From Flavobacteriales bacterium UBA720 (lineage in GTDB: Bacteria; Bacteroidota; Bacteroidia; Flavobacteriales; Weeksellaceae): a DNA stretch of 34,698 nucleotides. How positions within the stretch are numbered: position 1 is the stretch's first letter; each line of letters opens with the position of its first letter. Both the position numbers and the translations under genes were made by a program. This document shows, piece after piece, positions 5,797 through 14,866 of the stretch. The notes beneath the pieces were generated by a model. It was not told where the DNA came from. It worked only from the letters and a program-made list of their open reading frames with translations, and searched no databases. The stretch lies in contig DBLQ01000105.1 of assembly GCA_002297505.1 (NCBI GenBank), positions 4,724-39,421 of the forward strand, in the 5' to 3' direction.

Positions 5797-7305
5797 TTAA
5801 TTTGAATTAATTGCGCTTTGTATTCTGTTGATGGTTTCCTCTTTGCCAATGATGCTCATAATATCCGGAACATCAGGACCTTTGAGTTCTCCGACAAGAG
5901 CCAGACGCAGCGGCATCATGACTTTTCCCATTCCCAGAGAACGTTCTTCTGCAAAATGATGAATCGCTTCCTTAAGCGTTTCGGGTTCGAAGTTTATTGT
6001 TTCGAGTTTGTTAGAAAAGTCTTTTAAAATCTCCGCAGTTGTGTCGTTCCATGCTTTTTTCAATGCTTTTTCGTCGTAAGAAGTTGGAGATTCAAAGAAG
6101 AATTTTCCATCGTTATAGATATCAGCAACAAAAATCGCTCTCTCTTTCATAAGGGAAACTATTTTCAGAAGTTTGTCATCGGAAATATTCAATGCTTTTA
6201 CTTCATCTATCTCTTTTAATAACACTAAAACTTCTTCATCCGACTTTAGTTTCAGATATTCCTGGTTAAACCATTTTGCCTTCTGCGGGTCGAATCTTGC
6301 TCCGGCTTTGTGAACTTTATGAAGGTCAAACTCCGCAATCATTTCATCCATCGATACGATTTCTTTGTCATTGGCAGGCGTCCAACCTAACAATGCTGTC
6401 ATATTAATAAAAGCCTCAGGAAAATAGCCGGATTCTTTGTAACCTTTCCAGATCTCGTCACTTTCAGGATCTTTAAAATCCATTGGAAACACCGGGAAAC
6501 CAAATTTTGCGCCGTCTCTTTTGCTCAGTTTTCCTTTGCCTTCAGGTTTTAGAATTAATGATAAATGCGCAAATTCCGGAGCTTCCCAACTCATCGCTTC
6601 GTAAAGTAAAACGTGTAGAGGCATAGATGGCAACCATTCTTCGCCACGAATGACGTGAGAGATTTTCATTTCGTAATCATCCACCACGTTGGCAAAATGA
6701 TAAGTTGGCATTCCATCATTTTTGATGAGAACTTTATCGTCCAAAGTATTGGTGTTCACAGCGAAATTTCCTCGGATAATATCCTGAAGGTTAAGTGTTC
6801 TGTCAATCGGCATCTTGAAACGAACCACATAAGGCACATTTTCATCCAGTAATTTCTGAACTTCCTGAGAAGACAATGAAATGCTGTTTCTGAGTTGCTG
6901 TCTCGTCTGATAATTGTAAGAAAAAACATCGCCTCTGGCCTCAAATTCTTTTCGGATGGCATCCAATTCTTCCGGCGTATCAAATGCCAAATAAGCATAA
7001 TCTGTTTTCAAGATTTGCTCTTTATATCTGTCGTAGATATCTCTTCTTTCAGATTGTCTGTAAGGCGCGTAGGGTCCGCCAACTTTCGGGCTTTCATCCG
7101 GGATGATGCCGCACCATTCCAAAGAATTCATGATGTAATCTTCTGCACCTTCCACATATCTGGCAGTATCGGTATCCTCGATTCTGAGGACAAAATCGCC
7201 GCCCTGATTCTTGGCAAAAAGATAATCGTATAAAGCCGTTCTCACGCCGCCTAAATGTAATGCTCCTGTGGGACTTGGTGCAAAGCGCACTCTTACTTTT
7301 TTCAT
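5797..7305 (-). CDS. gltX: Glutamate-tRNA ligase
   Basis: A 502-residue class I aminoacyl-tRNA synthetase that charges tRNA-Glu. The HIGH-type motif appears as HLGG (17-20) within RFAPSPTGALHLGGVRTAL, the KMSKS-type motif as KLSKR (259-263), and IEDTD at 42-46 is also characteristic. The length matches bacterial GluRS. The lysine in place of Met-Ser context (KLSKRDGAKFG) is normal for this enzyme. No gene for GlnRS or GatCAB is in the window, so whether it also charges tRNA-Gln cannot be told. Its promoter box at 7355-7362 sits back to back with that of the cupin gene. Confidence 0.96.
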   Translation of the reverse strand: MKKVRVRFAPSPTGALHLGGVRTALYDYLFAKNQGGDFVLRIEDTDTARYVEGAEDYIMNSLEWCGIIPDESPKVGGPYAPYRQSERRDIYDRYKEQILKTDYAYLAFDTPEELDAIRKEFEARGDVFSYNYQTRQQLRNSISLSSQEVQKLLDENVPYVVRFKMPIDRTLNLQDIIRGNFAVNTNTLDDKVLIKNDGMPTYHFANVVDDYEMKISHVIRGEEWLPSMPLHVLLYEAMSWEAPEFAHLSLILKPEGKGKLSKRDGAKFGFPVFPMDFKDPESDEIWKGYKESGYFPEAFINMTALLGWTPANDKEIVSMDEMIAEFDLHKVHKAGARFDPQKAKWFNQEYLKLKSDEEVLVLLKEIDEVKALNISDDKLLKIVSLMKERAIFVADIYNDGKFFFESPTSYDEKALKKAWNDTTAEILKDFSNKLETINFEPETLKEAIHHFAEERSLGMGKVMMPLRLALVGELKGPDVPDIMSIIGKEETINRIQSAINSN

Positions 7306-7354
7306 AAATCGATAATTATTTCTGAGTAATATGCAATTACTAAAAATTGTGGCG

Positions 7355-7362
7355 CAAAATTA
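7355..7362 (-). promoter_or_regulatory. Candidate gltX promoter -7 box (TAATTTTG)
   Basis: An exact TAnnTTTG on the minus strand, about 50 bases upstream of the gltX ATG. No clear -33 TTG is seen. Confidence 0.5.
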
Positions 7363-7392
7363 AGGAATTTTAATGGTTTTGCTTTTTGGAAT

Positions 7393-7423
7393 TTGGTTAA
7401 TCTTTCCTGAAATACTAATTTTG
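7393..7423 (+). promoter_or_regulatory. Promoter of the cupin gene (TTG-N20-TAATTTTG)
   Basis: TTG at 7393-7395 and TAATTTTG at 7416-7423, spacer 20 bases, predicted start near 7430, ATG at 7441. It is divergent from the gltX promoter. Confidence 0.6.
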
Positions 7424-7440
7424 AAGATTAAATTATCTTT

Positions 7441-7785
7441 ATGTTAGAAATTGGTGAAAGACCGTGGGGGAAATATTATGTTTTGGCAGATGAGCCACAT
7501 TACAAATTGAAAAGGATTGAGGTCAATCCTGGTCAGAAATTGTCTTACCAATACCATCATAAAAGACAGGAACAGTGGACCATCATCGAAGGTAATGCGA
7601 CTGTTGTTCTGGATGACCAAGAAATTTCTTTGAATTATGGAGAAAGTATTTACATTCCCCTTGGTGCTAAGCACCGCATGATGAACCTTTCCGAAAAGCC
7701 GGTAGTTTTCATAGAAGTACAGACGGGAACTTACTTTGGCGAGGATGATATTGTGAGGCTGGAGGATGAGTATGATAGGAGCTAA
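7441..7785 (+). CDS. Cupin of the type II mannose-6-phosphate isomerase family
   Basis: A 114-residue single cupin domain resembling the C-terminal isomerase domain of bifunctional mannose-1-phosphate guanylyltransferase/phosphomannose isomerase. Visible features are RPWG (7-10), the metal-binding stretch YHHKRQEQW (38-46), a further histidine in LGAKHR (78), and the family signature VQTGTYFGEDDIVR (93-106). The likely reaction is fructose-6-phosphate to mannose-6-phosphate, feeding GDP-mannose for glycans, though stand-alone cupins of this kind are often unproven. It opens the glycosyltransferase region. Its stop codon interlocks with that of the convergent gene (overlap 7782-7785), so neither gene has room for an intergenic terminator. 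Confidence 0.85.
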   Translation: MLEIGERPWGKYYVLADEPHYKLKRIEVNPGQKLSYQYHHKRQEQWTIIEGNATVVLDDQEISLNYGESIYIPLGAKHRMMNLSEKPVVFIEVQTGTYFGEDDIVRLEDEYDRS

Positions 7786-8672
7786 CTTCTAAACAAGCTT
7801 TTTAAAAAGATTTTTATTCTTTTTGTCTTTGACATTTTCAGGGTTATTTTTTTTTGTAGGTGGGAAGTTTCAAAACTTGTTATAAAATCTTGTATGCTGT
7901 CTGATTTAAAATAGCCTAATTTTTCCCAGGACGATCCTGCAAGAGGATGGAAGTCGATATAATTGTGGATCGTGTTTTCTTCTAGATCTAACCATTTTTT
8001 ATAAAATGCATCCACATCGAAATCATCTCTGTGACCCCAATTTTCAATCTTCTGCTTGATTTCAACAGCCGTCCTCGCCCAGGATTGGTGGATCATGTAA
8101 TAATCCAATAGAATATCTTTGCCGGTTTTAGGCCGTCTTGGCTTGTCATAGACCGGATTGTTGGTGACCAAAACACAAGCTTCGTTATATGGTTCAATAA
8201 CAAAAAAGCCATTAGAATCCTGCTTGAATAGGACAACCAGATGGACTAAAAAGTTGACTGGACTTATTTTTGGATTTCGGATCAGGAAGAGATTTTCCCT
8301 CAAAAAGTCTGTAAGAATTTTAAAGTCGTAGGGATATTCATCGCTATCGATCTGAATATGCCAGCCGCCCGGTCCCATTTTTTCTGCCATCATGTTCCTC
8401 TGTCTCGTATCTAACTCAAATGGCTGCATGCCCGGAACATAAAACTGGTCTTTGTAAAATGTTATTTTGTGGTCCTGATCCATGTCTTTAATTTCAGAGA
8501 AAAAACTTTCCGGAATATAGATGTCATTTCCCGCCCAAGTTTTCCCGTCAGCATCATAGCTTATCACAATGCTGTCTACATGCTCATAAATTAATTTTAA
8601 AGAGGTAAATATATATGCATAATCGTACGATAATAGATAACCAGCCTTGATAACATTTTTTCTGTCTCTCAT
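7782..8672 (-). CDS. Putative glycosyltransferase-like protein (GT-A type)
   Basis: A 296-residue protein. The N-terminal part reads as a Rossmann-like, nucleotide-sugar-binding half, with VDSIVISYDADGKTW around residues 32-46, and a DxD-type motif QIDSDE at 107-112, the usual metal and nucleotide-sugar site of GT-A enzymes. The C-terminus is basic (KMSKTKRIKIFLKSLFRS), suggesting peripheral membrane contact. It lacks the classical GT2 N-terminal pattern, so it may belong to a divergent GT family acting on surface polysaccharide. It is divergent from the two-domain glycosyltransferase gene, with 52 bases between their starts. Moderately sure it is a glycosyltransferase; the substrate is unknown. 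Confidence 0.7.
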   Translation of the reverse strand: MRDRKNVIKAGYLLSYDYAYIFTSLKLIYEHVDSIVISYDADGKTWAGNDIYIPESFFSEIKDMDQDHKITFYKDQFYVPGMQPFELDTRQRNMMAEKMGPGGWHIQIDSDEYPYDFKILTDFLRENLFLIRNPKISPVNFLVHLVVLFKQDSNGFFVIEPYNEACVLVTNNPVYDKPRRPKTGKDILLDYYMIHQSWARTAVEIKQKIENWGHRDDFDVDAFYKKWLDLEENTIHNYIDFHPLAGSSWEKLGYFKSDSIQDFITSFETSHLQKKITLKMSKTKRIKIFLKSLFRS

Positions 8673-8690
8673 ATTTTCCCTACTTTCGTT

Positions 8691-8698
8691 CCTTTAAA
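8691..8698 (+). promoter_or_regulatory. Possible promoter box of the GT2-GT4 gene (TACTTTCG)
   Basis: One mismatch to TAnnTTTG, 26 bases before the ATG at 8725, in the narrow gap between divergent genes. Weak evidence. Confidence 0.3.
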
Positions 8699-8724
8699 AG
8701 TTGTGACAAAATAATGACTTAAAA

Positions 8725-10776
8725 ATGGGAATTAAAAGATTTTTGAAAAAAAGATTAAATGATCGGACTTTTATAAGAAATAAGAGGAAAATTACTATTA
8801 ATAATTTCGATATCGATTTTTTCCGAAATTACGAATTTGATTTTGAAAATCAGACTAAAAATCCGAAGGTGTCGATCATCATATCGGTATACAATCAAGT
8901 CAAGTTTACGCTCAACTGTCTTTATACAATCGAGCAGCATGATAAAGATATTCCTAAGGAAATCATCATCATCAACGACAATAGTTCGGACGACACCTTA
9001 TATTATTTAAATAAAATCAACGGTATCAGAGTAATCAATAATTCTGAAAATCTAGGATTTTTAAGAAATGCGAACAAAGGTATCGAAGCTGCTTCCGGGG
9101 AATACATTTATCTGTTGAATAATGATGTAGAGGTGCAGGACGGATACCTGAAGAATCTTCTGAAAGTATTTAGAGACAAGGAGAATGTCGGCGCTGTAGG
9201 CTCTAAATTGATTTTTCCGGACAGCACTCTGCAAGAGGCGGGCTGTCTCATCTTTGAAGGATCAGAAATTGTTAATCTTGGCAGTTGTGATGCGATAGAC
9301 AACCCTAAATTTAATTACCTCAGAAAAGTTGACTATTGTTCCGGTTGCAGTTTATTGTTCAGAAAAAACAATTCAGATGGATATCTCAATCTATTGGACG
9401 AAGCTTTTTTGCCGGCTTATTATGAGGAAACGGATTTCTGTCAGCGCTTGAAGTATGAACAGGGCCTGGACATTTATTATCAGCCTAAGTCTGAGATTGT
9501 ACACTACAATAATGTTTCGTACATAGGGAAAGATGATTTACTTGAAAAAAACCGGGAAGTATTTAAGTCAAGATGGAATAGATTTTTTAGTGATAAAAAG
9601 TTCTTATCCTCTGGTAAAATCAATTATAATGTACATTATCGCAGTCCGGCTATTCTGATATTAGAAGAGAATATGCCTAAGCCTGACAAAGATTCTGGAT
9701 CCAGGAGGCTTTATGAAATCATCAAAATCCTTCAGAAGGATGAACATCGCATAATCCTGGCCGTTAAAAATATAGAAGAGCAAGGAGATGATTTCTACAT
9801 CGATTTTTTCAGAAATATTGGAGTAGAAGTCTGTAAAGATTATGTTAATACCAAAGATGAGATTGTCACTGTCACAGAACAGGTTATGGAAACACTCTCG
9901 TATGTTAATGTGATATGGATTTTCCGGCCCCTAGGTTTTGATTATTGGTTCAAAAAGATCAAGAATAAAATTTCCGGCAAGAAGATAGTTTACGATATGG
10001 TTGATTTGCATTATCTGAGGATGGAACGTGAAAACAGTTTTCTGGTCCCTACCAAAAAGAGAAAAAAAGAGACGAGCTATTTTCGGGACATGGAATATTT
10101 TGCAATGGAAAAAGCCGATGCTGTTATATCCATTAGTGACGAGGAAAAAGAGATCGTTTCAGTTCAGGGTATTATGCGCAATAAAATATTCACAGTAAGT
10201 AATATTCATCAGCGTACGAAGATGGGTGACATTAAATGGTCGGATAGAAGCGGACTCTTATTTATCGGAGGCTATTACCATATGCCAAATGTAGATGCCG
10301 TAAGGTTTTTATATGAAAGCATAATGCCTCTGGTGTGGAAAAAGAATAGTCTTATACAGGTCAAAATTTTAGGTCCGGATTTTCCGGAAAATCTCATGCA
10401 GCAATATCATTCAGATCGATTTCAGATTTTGGGCTATCAGGAATCGGTCGATGATTGGTTCGAAAATGCAAGGATATTTGTTGCACCATTACGCTACGGT
10501 GCAGGGGTAAAAGGGAAGATAGGACAAGCCTTAGAATTCGGACTTCCCGTAATTACTACACCCATTGGCGCGGAAGGAATGGGATTGGAAGATCAAGTCA
10601 CAGCCTCCGTAAGTAACGGAAGTGCAGAAGATTTTGCAGAAAGGATACTTCAGCTGTATGATGATGAGGAACTTTGGAATCAATTGCACGCGAATAGTGA
10701 ACTGCCACTATCAAAATTTTCCATTGAAGCGCAGGGAAAAAATATCAGAAAGCTTTTTAATTATCTGGGATTTTAA
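8725..10776 (+). CDS. Two-domain glycosyltransferase (GT2 + GT4 fusion)
   Basis: A 683-residue protein with two glycosyltransferase modules. The N-terminal GT2 (GT-A) domain spans about 47-290, with VSIIISVYNQ at 49-58, NDNSSDD at 84-90, LNNDVE at 131-136, and the acceptor-side motif YYEETDFCQR further on. After a linker, a GT4 (GT-B) domain spans about 310-683. It ends with the nucleotide-sugar-binding stretch PLRYGAGVKGKIGQALEFG and the following TTPIGAEGM (588-619). Such fusions add two successive sugars to a lipid-linked glycan at the cytoplasmic face. There is no signal peptide, and the basic N-terminus (KRFLKKRLNDR) may aid membrane association. Neighbouring genes are also glycosyltransferases. 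The sugars are unknown. Confidence 0.9.
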   Translation: MGIKRFLKKRLNDRTFIRNKRKITINNFDIDFFRNYEFDFENQTKNPKVSIIISVYNQVKFTLNCLYTIEQHDKDIPKEIIIINDNSSDDTLYYLNKINGIRVINNSENLGFLRNANKGIEAASGEYIYLLNNDVEVQDGYLKNLLKVFRDKENVGAVGSKLIFPDSTLQEAGCLIFEGSEIVNLGSCDAIDNPKFNYLRKVDYCSGCSLLFRKNNSDGYLNLLDEAFLPAYYEETDFCQRLKYEQGLDIYYQPKSEIVHYNNVSYIGKDDLLEKNREVFKSRWNRFFSDKKFLSSGKINYNVHYRSPAILILEENMPKPDKDSGSRRLYEIIKILQKDEHRIILAVKNIEEQGDDFYIDFFRNIGVEVCKDYVNTKDEIVTVTEQVMETLSYVNVIWIFRPLGFDYWFKKIKNKISGKKIVYDMVDLHYLRMERENSFLVPTKKRKKETSYFRDMEYFAMEKADAVISISDEEKEIVSVQGIMRNKIFTVSNIHQRTKMGDIKWSDRSGLLFIGGYYHMPNVDAVRFLYESIMPLVWKKNSLIQVKILGPDFPENLMQQYHSDRFQILGYQESVDDWFENARIFVAPLRYGAGVKGKIGQALEFGLPVITTPIGAEGMGLEDQVTASVSNGSAEDFAERILQLYDDEELWNQLHANSELPLSKFSIEAQGKNIRKLFNYLGF

Positions 10777-10784
10777 ATTCCCAT

Positions 10785-11762
10785 TTATTCTACAACTTTC
10801 TTTATCCAGCTGCTAAAACTGTATTTTTCAACTACCTCAGACGGTATCTCATGATAGGGTGTTTTTAGAAAGTCCGCAATCTCGTCATAATTATCTTTGT
10901 CCAGCACCAATATATTATCCGGATGGTAAAAATCATATTTTTTTACCATCACATTATCGGTGATGACCTTTTTCTTATAATACAATCCTTCAAAAAAACG
11001 GAATGATAATCCATTATGAATAGGATCTACAAAATCCACCAGTACATCACATTCCTGAACGTTTTTAAGGTTTTCTGAGAAACTGATTCTATTTTTGAGA
11101 TACTTTATTTTTGGATTTTTAATTTCGTGCTTGTGATAATATTGGATCAGTATATTAAGTTCCATAGGGTATGGAGAGACTTTTTCAATAAAATCATCAA
11201 TCTGCTGCTCACGTCTGTCCCAGTAGACTCCTACGAAATAGAGTTTGGGACGGTGAATGTTGAAGGCTTTATAAACCGGCTCGATGTGATCAAAAAAAAA
11301 GTTCGTGATCGGTTTAAGGCGGTTATCCTGGGTTTCATTTTCAAAGCAGAAAAAGGAATCGAACAGTGGAATATACTGCTTCACATTCGGGAATTTCTCT
11401 ATACCATCCCATTGATAGGCAATCATTTTTCTGGTTTTACTTTTCAGCTGCTCAAATATAGATATAGGAAACGCATCCGGACGAATCACAAGTACATAAT
11501 CCAGCATTTCCAAATTCGAAATAATATCTGAATATGCTTTCAGTTTGTGATCGTTCACCAGCTTTTCTTTATACTCACGATTTCTGAAAATCGTTTTCTG
11601 CAAGAAGTTTATGATTTTCTCCGCACCATGGTACCGGAATTCTGACGGATGGTCCGTAATCAGATATGGAGAGAAGCCGGCTTTTTTCAAATTTTCCAGG
11701 AAGAGATTGGGAAAATCTGAATATTCAGGCATCATAAGAAGAAAAGTTTTGGAATCGGCCAT
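10785..11762 (-). CDS. Putative GT-B-like glycosyltransferase or polysaccharide biosynthesis protein
   Basis: A 325-residue protein. Its C-terminal half resembles the donor-binding half of GT-B enzymes: DVLVDFVDPIHNGLSFRFFEGLYYKKKVITDNVMV lies around residues 239-273, where an F-E-G-L arrangement stands in for the usual EAL-xxG-P motif. The N-terminal half has a Rossmann-like opening (KTFLLMMPEYSDFPNLFLENL). This pattern is seen in proteins annotated as lipopolysaccharide biosynthesis or CgeB-like proteins. It is the last gene of a three-gene minus-strand operon, starting 3 bases after the upstream GT2 stop, which supports a shared pathway. Family assignment is moderate; the substrate is unknown. 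Confidence 0.65.
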   Translation of the reverse strand: MADSKTFLLMMPEYSDFPNLFLENLKKAGFSPYLITDHPSEFRYHGAEKIINFLQKTIFRNREYKEKLVNDHKLKAYSDIISNLEMLDYVLVIRPDAFPISIFEQLKSKTRKMIAYQWDGIEKFPNVKQYIPLFDSFFCFENETQDNRLKPITNFFFDHIEPVYKAFNIHRPKLYFVGVYWDRREQQIDDFIEKVSPYPMELNILIQYYHKHEIKNPKIKYLKNRISFSENLKNVQECDVLVDFVDPIHNGLSFRFFEGLYYKKKVITDNVMVKKYDFYHPDNILVLDKDNYDEIADFLKTPYHEIPSEVVEKYSFSSWIKKVVE

Positions 11763-11765
11763 TTT

Positions 11766-12812
11766 CTAGAGCATAAAGTTGATCTTGATAACGAGCATCA
11801 GTTTTCGTAAACTGTTTATTTTGTTTCGGAAAAAATATTTTTCGATGATATCAAACTTTTGTAAAGATAATTTGTTGATTGTTTTGTAATAGAAGTCATT
11901 GTTCCTGGAGAGAAGTTGATCGTTTTCTAATGGCTGATAATAATCTCTGAGAGCTGCTTCCATATCCGCAAGAGCAACGTCGCTCAGCTTCGATTTTTCC
12001 CTGATGGCAAAATCGAGGAATATTTTCTTGATGTACACAGCATACCACAATGCGATGGTGCGGTATTTCTCAATTGTTGAATACTTCTCCAGAATTTCCT
12101 GCATGATGACAATGTACGCATATAGATTCCTGTCGCTCAGATTCTTTGTCATCGAAGCCTGATTGTCAATTCTGTAATAGTAAGTCTCTGCATCTATAAA
12201 CTTCACACGTCTGGCAACTAACATCGTTTCGAAGAACCACAACTCATCTTCGTGCAACAGACCATCTTTAAAAAGAAGTTTATTGGCTTCAATAAAATCC
12301 TTACGGTATAATCTGTTTTGAGCCACAGGCTTCAGTCCGCTCTCCATCGCTGTTCTCAGAACTTCAAATTGATTATTTTCAAAAGTAATGTTTCCTTCTT
12401 TGGGATGCAGCAAGTGCGAAACCTTATTGATTTGGCCGTCTACAATGACAGTTGTCGCTGTCCGGCCCACCACGATATCATTCTTATCATATGCGGAAAC
12501 TAATGTGCTGATGGCTGTTTTGTCAAGAATATCATCCTGATCCAGAAAAAAAATAAATTCTCCATTTGCAACTTCCATGCCCCTGTTTCTCGTTGCCGAC
12601 AAACCACGGTTTTCTTGTGAAAATACATGAAAGCGTTGATCCTTGGCGCCAAATTCGTTAATCAGCGTTATGGTGCCATCCTTACTGCCGTCATTGATCA
12701 CAATACATTCCCAATGTTCATAATCCTGTGACTGTACGGATTGCAGACAGGCCTCTATATATTCTTCTGCGTTGTAGCAGGGAACGATGATGGATACAAG
12801 TGGACTTGTCAT
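11766..12812 (-). CDS. Glycosyltransferase family 2
   Basis: A 348-residue GT2 enzyme. The N-terminal GT-A domain shows VSIIVPCYNAEEYIEACLQS, NDGSKDG at 40-46 and the metal-binding DQDD at 91-94, with ENRGLSATRNRGM between them. The C-terminal ~130 residues are helical and basic, typical of polysaccharide GT2 enzymes. It is the middle gene of a three-gene operon and its ATG overlaps the stop of the upstream GT2 by 4 bases (12809-12812), implying translational coupling. It probably adds a sugar to a surface glycan in the cytoplasm; the donor cannot be inferred. Confidence 0.9.
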   Translation of the reverse strand: MTSPLVSIIVPCYNAEEYIEACLQSVQSQDYEHWECIVINDGSKDGTITLINEFGAKDQRFHVFSQENRGLSATRNRGMEVANGEFIFFLDQDDILDKTAISTLVSAYDKNDIVVGRTATTVIVDGQINKVSHLLHPKEGNITFENNQFEVLRTAMESGLKPVAQNRLYRKDFIEANKLLFKDGLLHEDELWFFETMLVARRVKFIDAETYYYRIDNQASMTKNLSDRNLYAYIVIMQEILEKYSTIEKYRTIALWYAVYIKKIFLDFAIREKSKLSDVALADMEAALRDYYQPLENDQLLSRNNDFYYKTINKLSLQKFDIIEKYFFRNKINSLRKLMLVIKINFML

Positions 12813-13777
12813 TTCTTTGCAACTAGTTTTGTGTACATGCCAGGATAGTAGTAATATAAACGCAGATAAAAATAGTATTCCAATCCGATTTCGAAAGGCG
12901 AATATTTTAAGAACGCCTGAAAGGATTGTCTGATGGCTTCTTTCTCAGATCTCATGTCGGCAATTCCAGTTTGCCGGAGGATCCGTTTGAGGACCATCAG
13001 CAGTTTACGGATGATATTCCGGGTGATTTTCGGATTGTCCTTGATGTCTTTGTTCAATTGCCAAAACTTAAATACATCCATAATGGCCAGATAAAAATAA
13101 TAGGCCGTCTGTGGCGAAAGATTGTGTGAAAGGCTGTCCTCGTGCTGGATGTAATGGTAAAGTTTCTGGTTGGATTTGGCGACCGTTAGAGCCTTATCAA
13201 AAACCTTGAAAAGCGTGGAATAATCTTCGAAGCATTTTAGATTTTCCGGAAAATGAACATCATTAAAAAATGAAGATTTATAAAGTTTCCCCCACGGATG
13301 ACTCTGGATGATGTCATCTTCCAGCAGGATCTGAAGCGCTTTCTTTCCATCGAAAACAGCTTCTTCAGAAATATTTTTGTGAAAGACTACATTGCCTTTT
13401 TCATCTTCATAAGAAGCCTCAACAATCGAAATGTCCGCGTTTTTCTGATCCAGAAGGCGATACAATGCCTCACAATAATTTGGCTCCACCCAGTCATCAG
13501 AATCTACAAAACAGATGTAATCTCCGGTGGCGATTTTTACGCCTTTATTTCGCGCTCTGGAAACGCCGGAGTTGTCTTGTCTGATAATTTTAATCCTGCT
13601 ATCGCTGTGATGAAAGTTTTTGTAAATGTCAGACGAACCGTCCATAGAACCATCATCAATCAGAACGATCTCAAGCTGACCATAAGATTGCTTAACAACA
13701 GAACCGAGGCAACGTGCCAATGTTCTTTCTGCATTGTAGCAAGGAATGATGACGCTGATCAGTGGATAATTATTCAT
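12809..13777 (-). CDS. Glycosyltransferase family 2
   Basis: A 322-residue GT2 enzyme, first of the three-gene operon reading down to 10785. The motifs are ISVIIPCYNAERTLARCLGS, DDGSMDGS at 41-48, NSGVSRARNKG and DSDD at 92-95. The following ED motif in LKCFEDYSTLF fits the usual catalytic region. The N-terminus and length are normal. It is similar in design to the next gene, suggesting they arose by duplication and now transfer different sugars; this is inference. I see no convincing promoter box directly upstream; the 205-base gap to the divergent GT8-like gene is AT-rich. Confidence 0.9.
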   Translation of the reverse strand: MNNYPLISVIIPCYNAERTLARCLGSVVKQSYGQLEIVLIDDGSMDGSSDIYKNFHHSDSRIKIIRQDNSGVSRARNKGVKIATGDYICFVDSDDWVEPNYCEALYRLLDQKNADISIVEASYEDEKGNVVFHKNISEEAVFDGKKALQILLEDDIIQSHPWGKLYKSSFFNDVHFPENLKCFEDYSTLFKVFDKALTVAKSNQKLYHYIQHEDSLSHNLSPQTAYYFYLAIMDVFKFWQLNKDIKDNPKITRNIIRKLLMVLKRILRQTGIADMRSEKEAIRQSFQAFLKYSPFEIGLEYYFYLRLYYYYPGMYTKLVAKK

Positions 13778-13894
13778 GCGAATTTTTGAAGAAGAAAAAT
13801 TTATATTTGAATAAAAATCGTTCTTTTAACTTTTAAATGGCTATCATTGCCGATTATTAATGCCAAATTTAATAAAAATATATCAAGTTTAAAT

Positions 13895-13922
13895 TTGCTC
13901 TGATCTCTTTTAACTAATTTTG
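13895..13922 (+). promoter_or_regulatory. Promoter of the GT8-like gene (TTG-N17-TAATTTTG)
   Basis: TTG at 13895-13897 and TAATTTTG at 13915-13922, spacer 17 bases, predicted start near 13929, leaving a leader of about 54 bases before the ATG at 13983. Confidence 0.65.
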
Positions 13923-13982
13923 GTAAACCGTTAATAAAGCACAGAAAAGTTCTGCGTTAGCTGCAATTTAATTTCTATCATC

Positions 13983-14852
13983 ATGAACATCGTCTATCTG
14001 GTTTTTGGCAGTAATCTCAATAATTATCAGCAGGTGTATTTTTCCATTTACACAGCGCTGGCGCGGAAAAATAATGATGATCGTATCGTAGTAGTGGCGG
14101 AAGATGCTTCGCTATTTCGATCATTCGGAGAGCGTGTGGAAATTATCGCGATCAACCGGGAAACTATCAAAGAATGGGAGGGTGAGTATCAGTTTTTCTG
14201 GAGAGTCAAGATCAAAGCGCTGCAATTGGTTGCCGAAAAATATCCTTCGGATTCAATTTTATATCTGGACGGCGATACTTTTTTTTATAACTCAATCGAG
14301 TCTCTTCGTGACGGGATGAAAAACGGGCAGAATTATATGCACTTAGAAGAGGGAAAACTTTCCGTTCTAAATTCTAAGACCGAGAAACTGATGTGGAAAC
14401 AAATGAAAGGAAAATCCTATTCAAATATTAAAATCGACAATAATTCTACGATGTGGAATGCCGGGCTGATTGGGATTTCACCAAACCATTTTGCTTGCCT
14501 GGATTTGACACTACAGATAAACGACGAAATGTGTGCAGATGGTGTCACCAGAAGATTGATAGAACAATTTGCCTTTTCTTTAGGCTTAAATGAATTTTCA
14601 AAACTAAAATCTGCAGACCAGATTGTCGGTCATTATTGGGGAAATAAAGCAGAGTGGAACCAGATCATCAGCCATTTTCTAAAAGAGAGCTTTATGAAGA
14701 ATTATTCTTTGGATGAAATCATCGATAAGATTCAAAAAATGGATTTCAGTAAAATCCCGATTAAGGTTAAAGAATCCAGCACCCAAAGAAAGCTCAAAAA
14801 CTTTGTGGATGGTTTTTATAAAAACAAAAAGCCTCTTTACATCAAAAAATAA
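13983..14852 (+). CDS. GT8-like glycosyltransferase
   Basis: A 289-residue protein with a GT-A-type layout: an N-terminal Rossmann half (MNIVYLVFGSNLNNYQQ), then ILYLDGDTFF at 92-101 carrying the D-x-D motif (LDGD, 95-98). The MWNAGLIGI segment near residue 155 resembles the N-A-G motif of GT8 and nucleotide-diphospho-sugar transferases. A HYWGNKAEW stretch near 212 is reminiscent of the C-terminal HxxG-type motif of the same group. It is a monocistronic gene with a well-formed promoter, convergent with the WaaE-like gene with 14 bases between stops. It probably acts on surface or LPS-type glycan, but the substrate is unknown. Confidence 0.75.
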   Translation: MNIVYLVFGSNLNNYQQVYFSIYTALARKNNDDRIVVVAEDASLFRSFGERVEIIAINRETIKEWEGEYQFFWRVKIKALQLVAEKYPSDSILYLDGDTFFYNSIESLRDGMKNGQNYMHLEEGKLSVLNSKTEKLMWKQMKGKSYSNIKIDNNSTMWNAGLIGISPNHFACLDLTLQINDEMCADGVTRRLIEQFAFSLGLNEFSKLKSADQIVGHYWGNKAEWNQIISHFLKESFMKNYSLDEIIDKIQKMDFSKIPIKVKESSTQRKLKNFVDGFYKNKKPLYIKK

Positions 14853-14866
14853 AATTCTAAAGTGGG

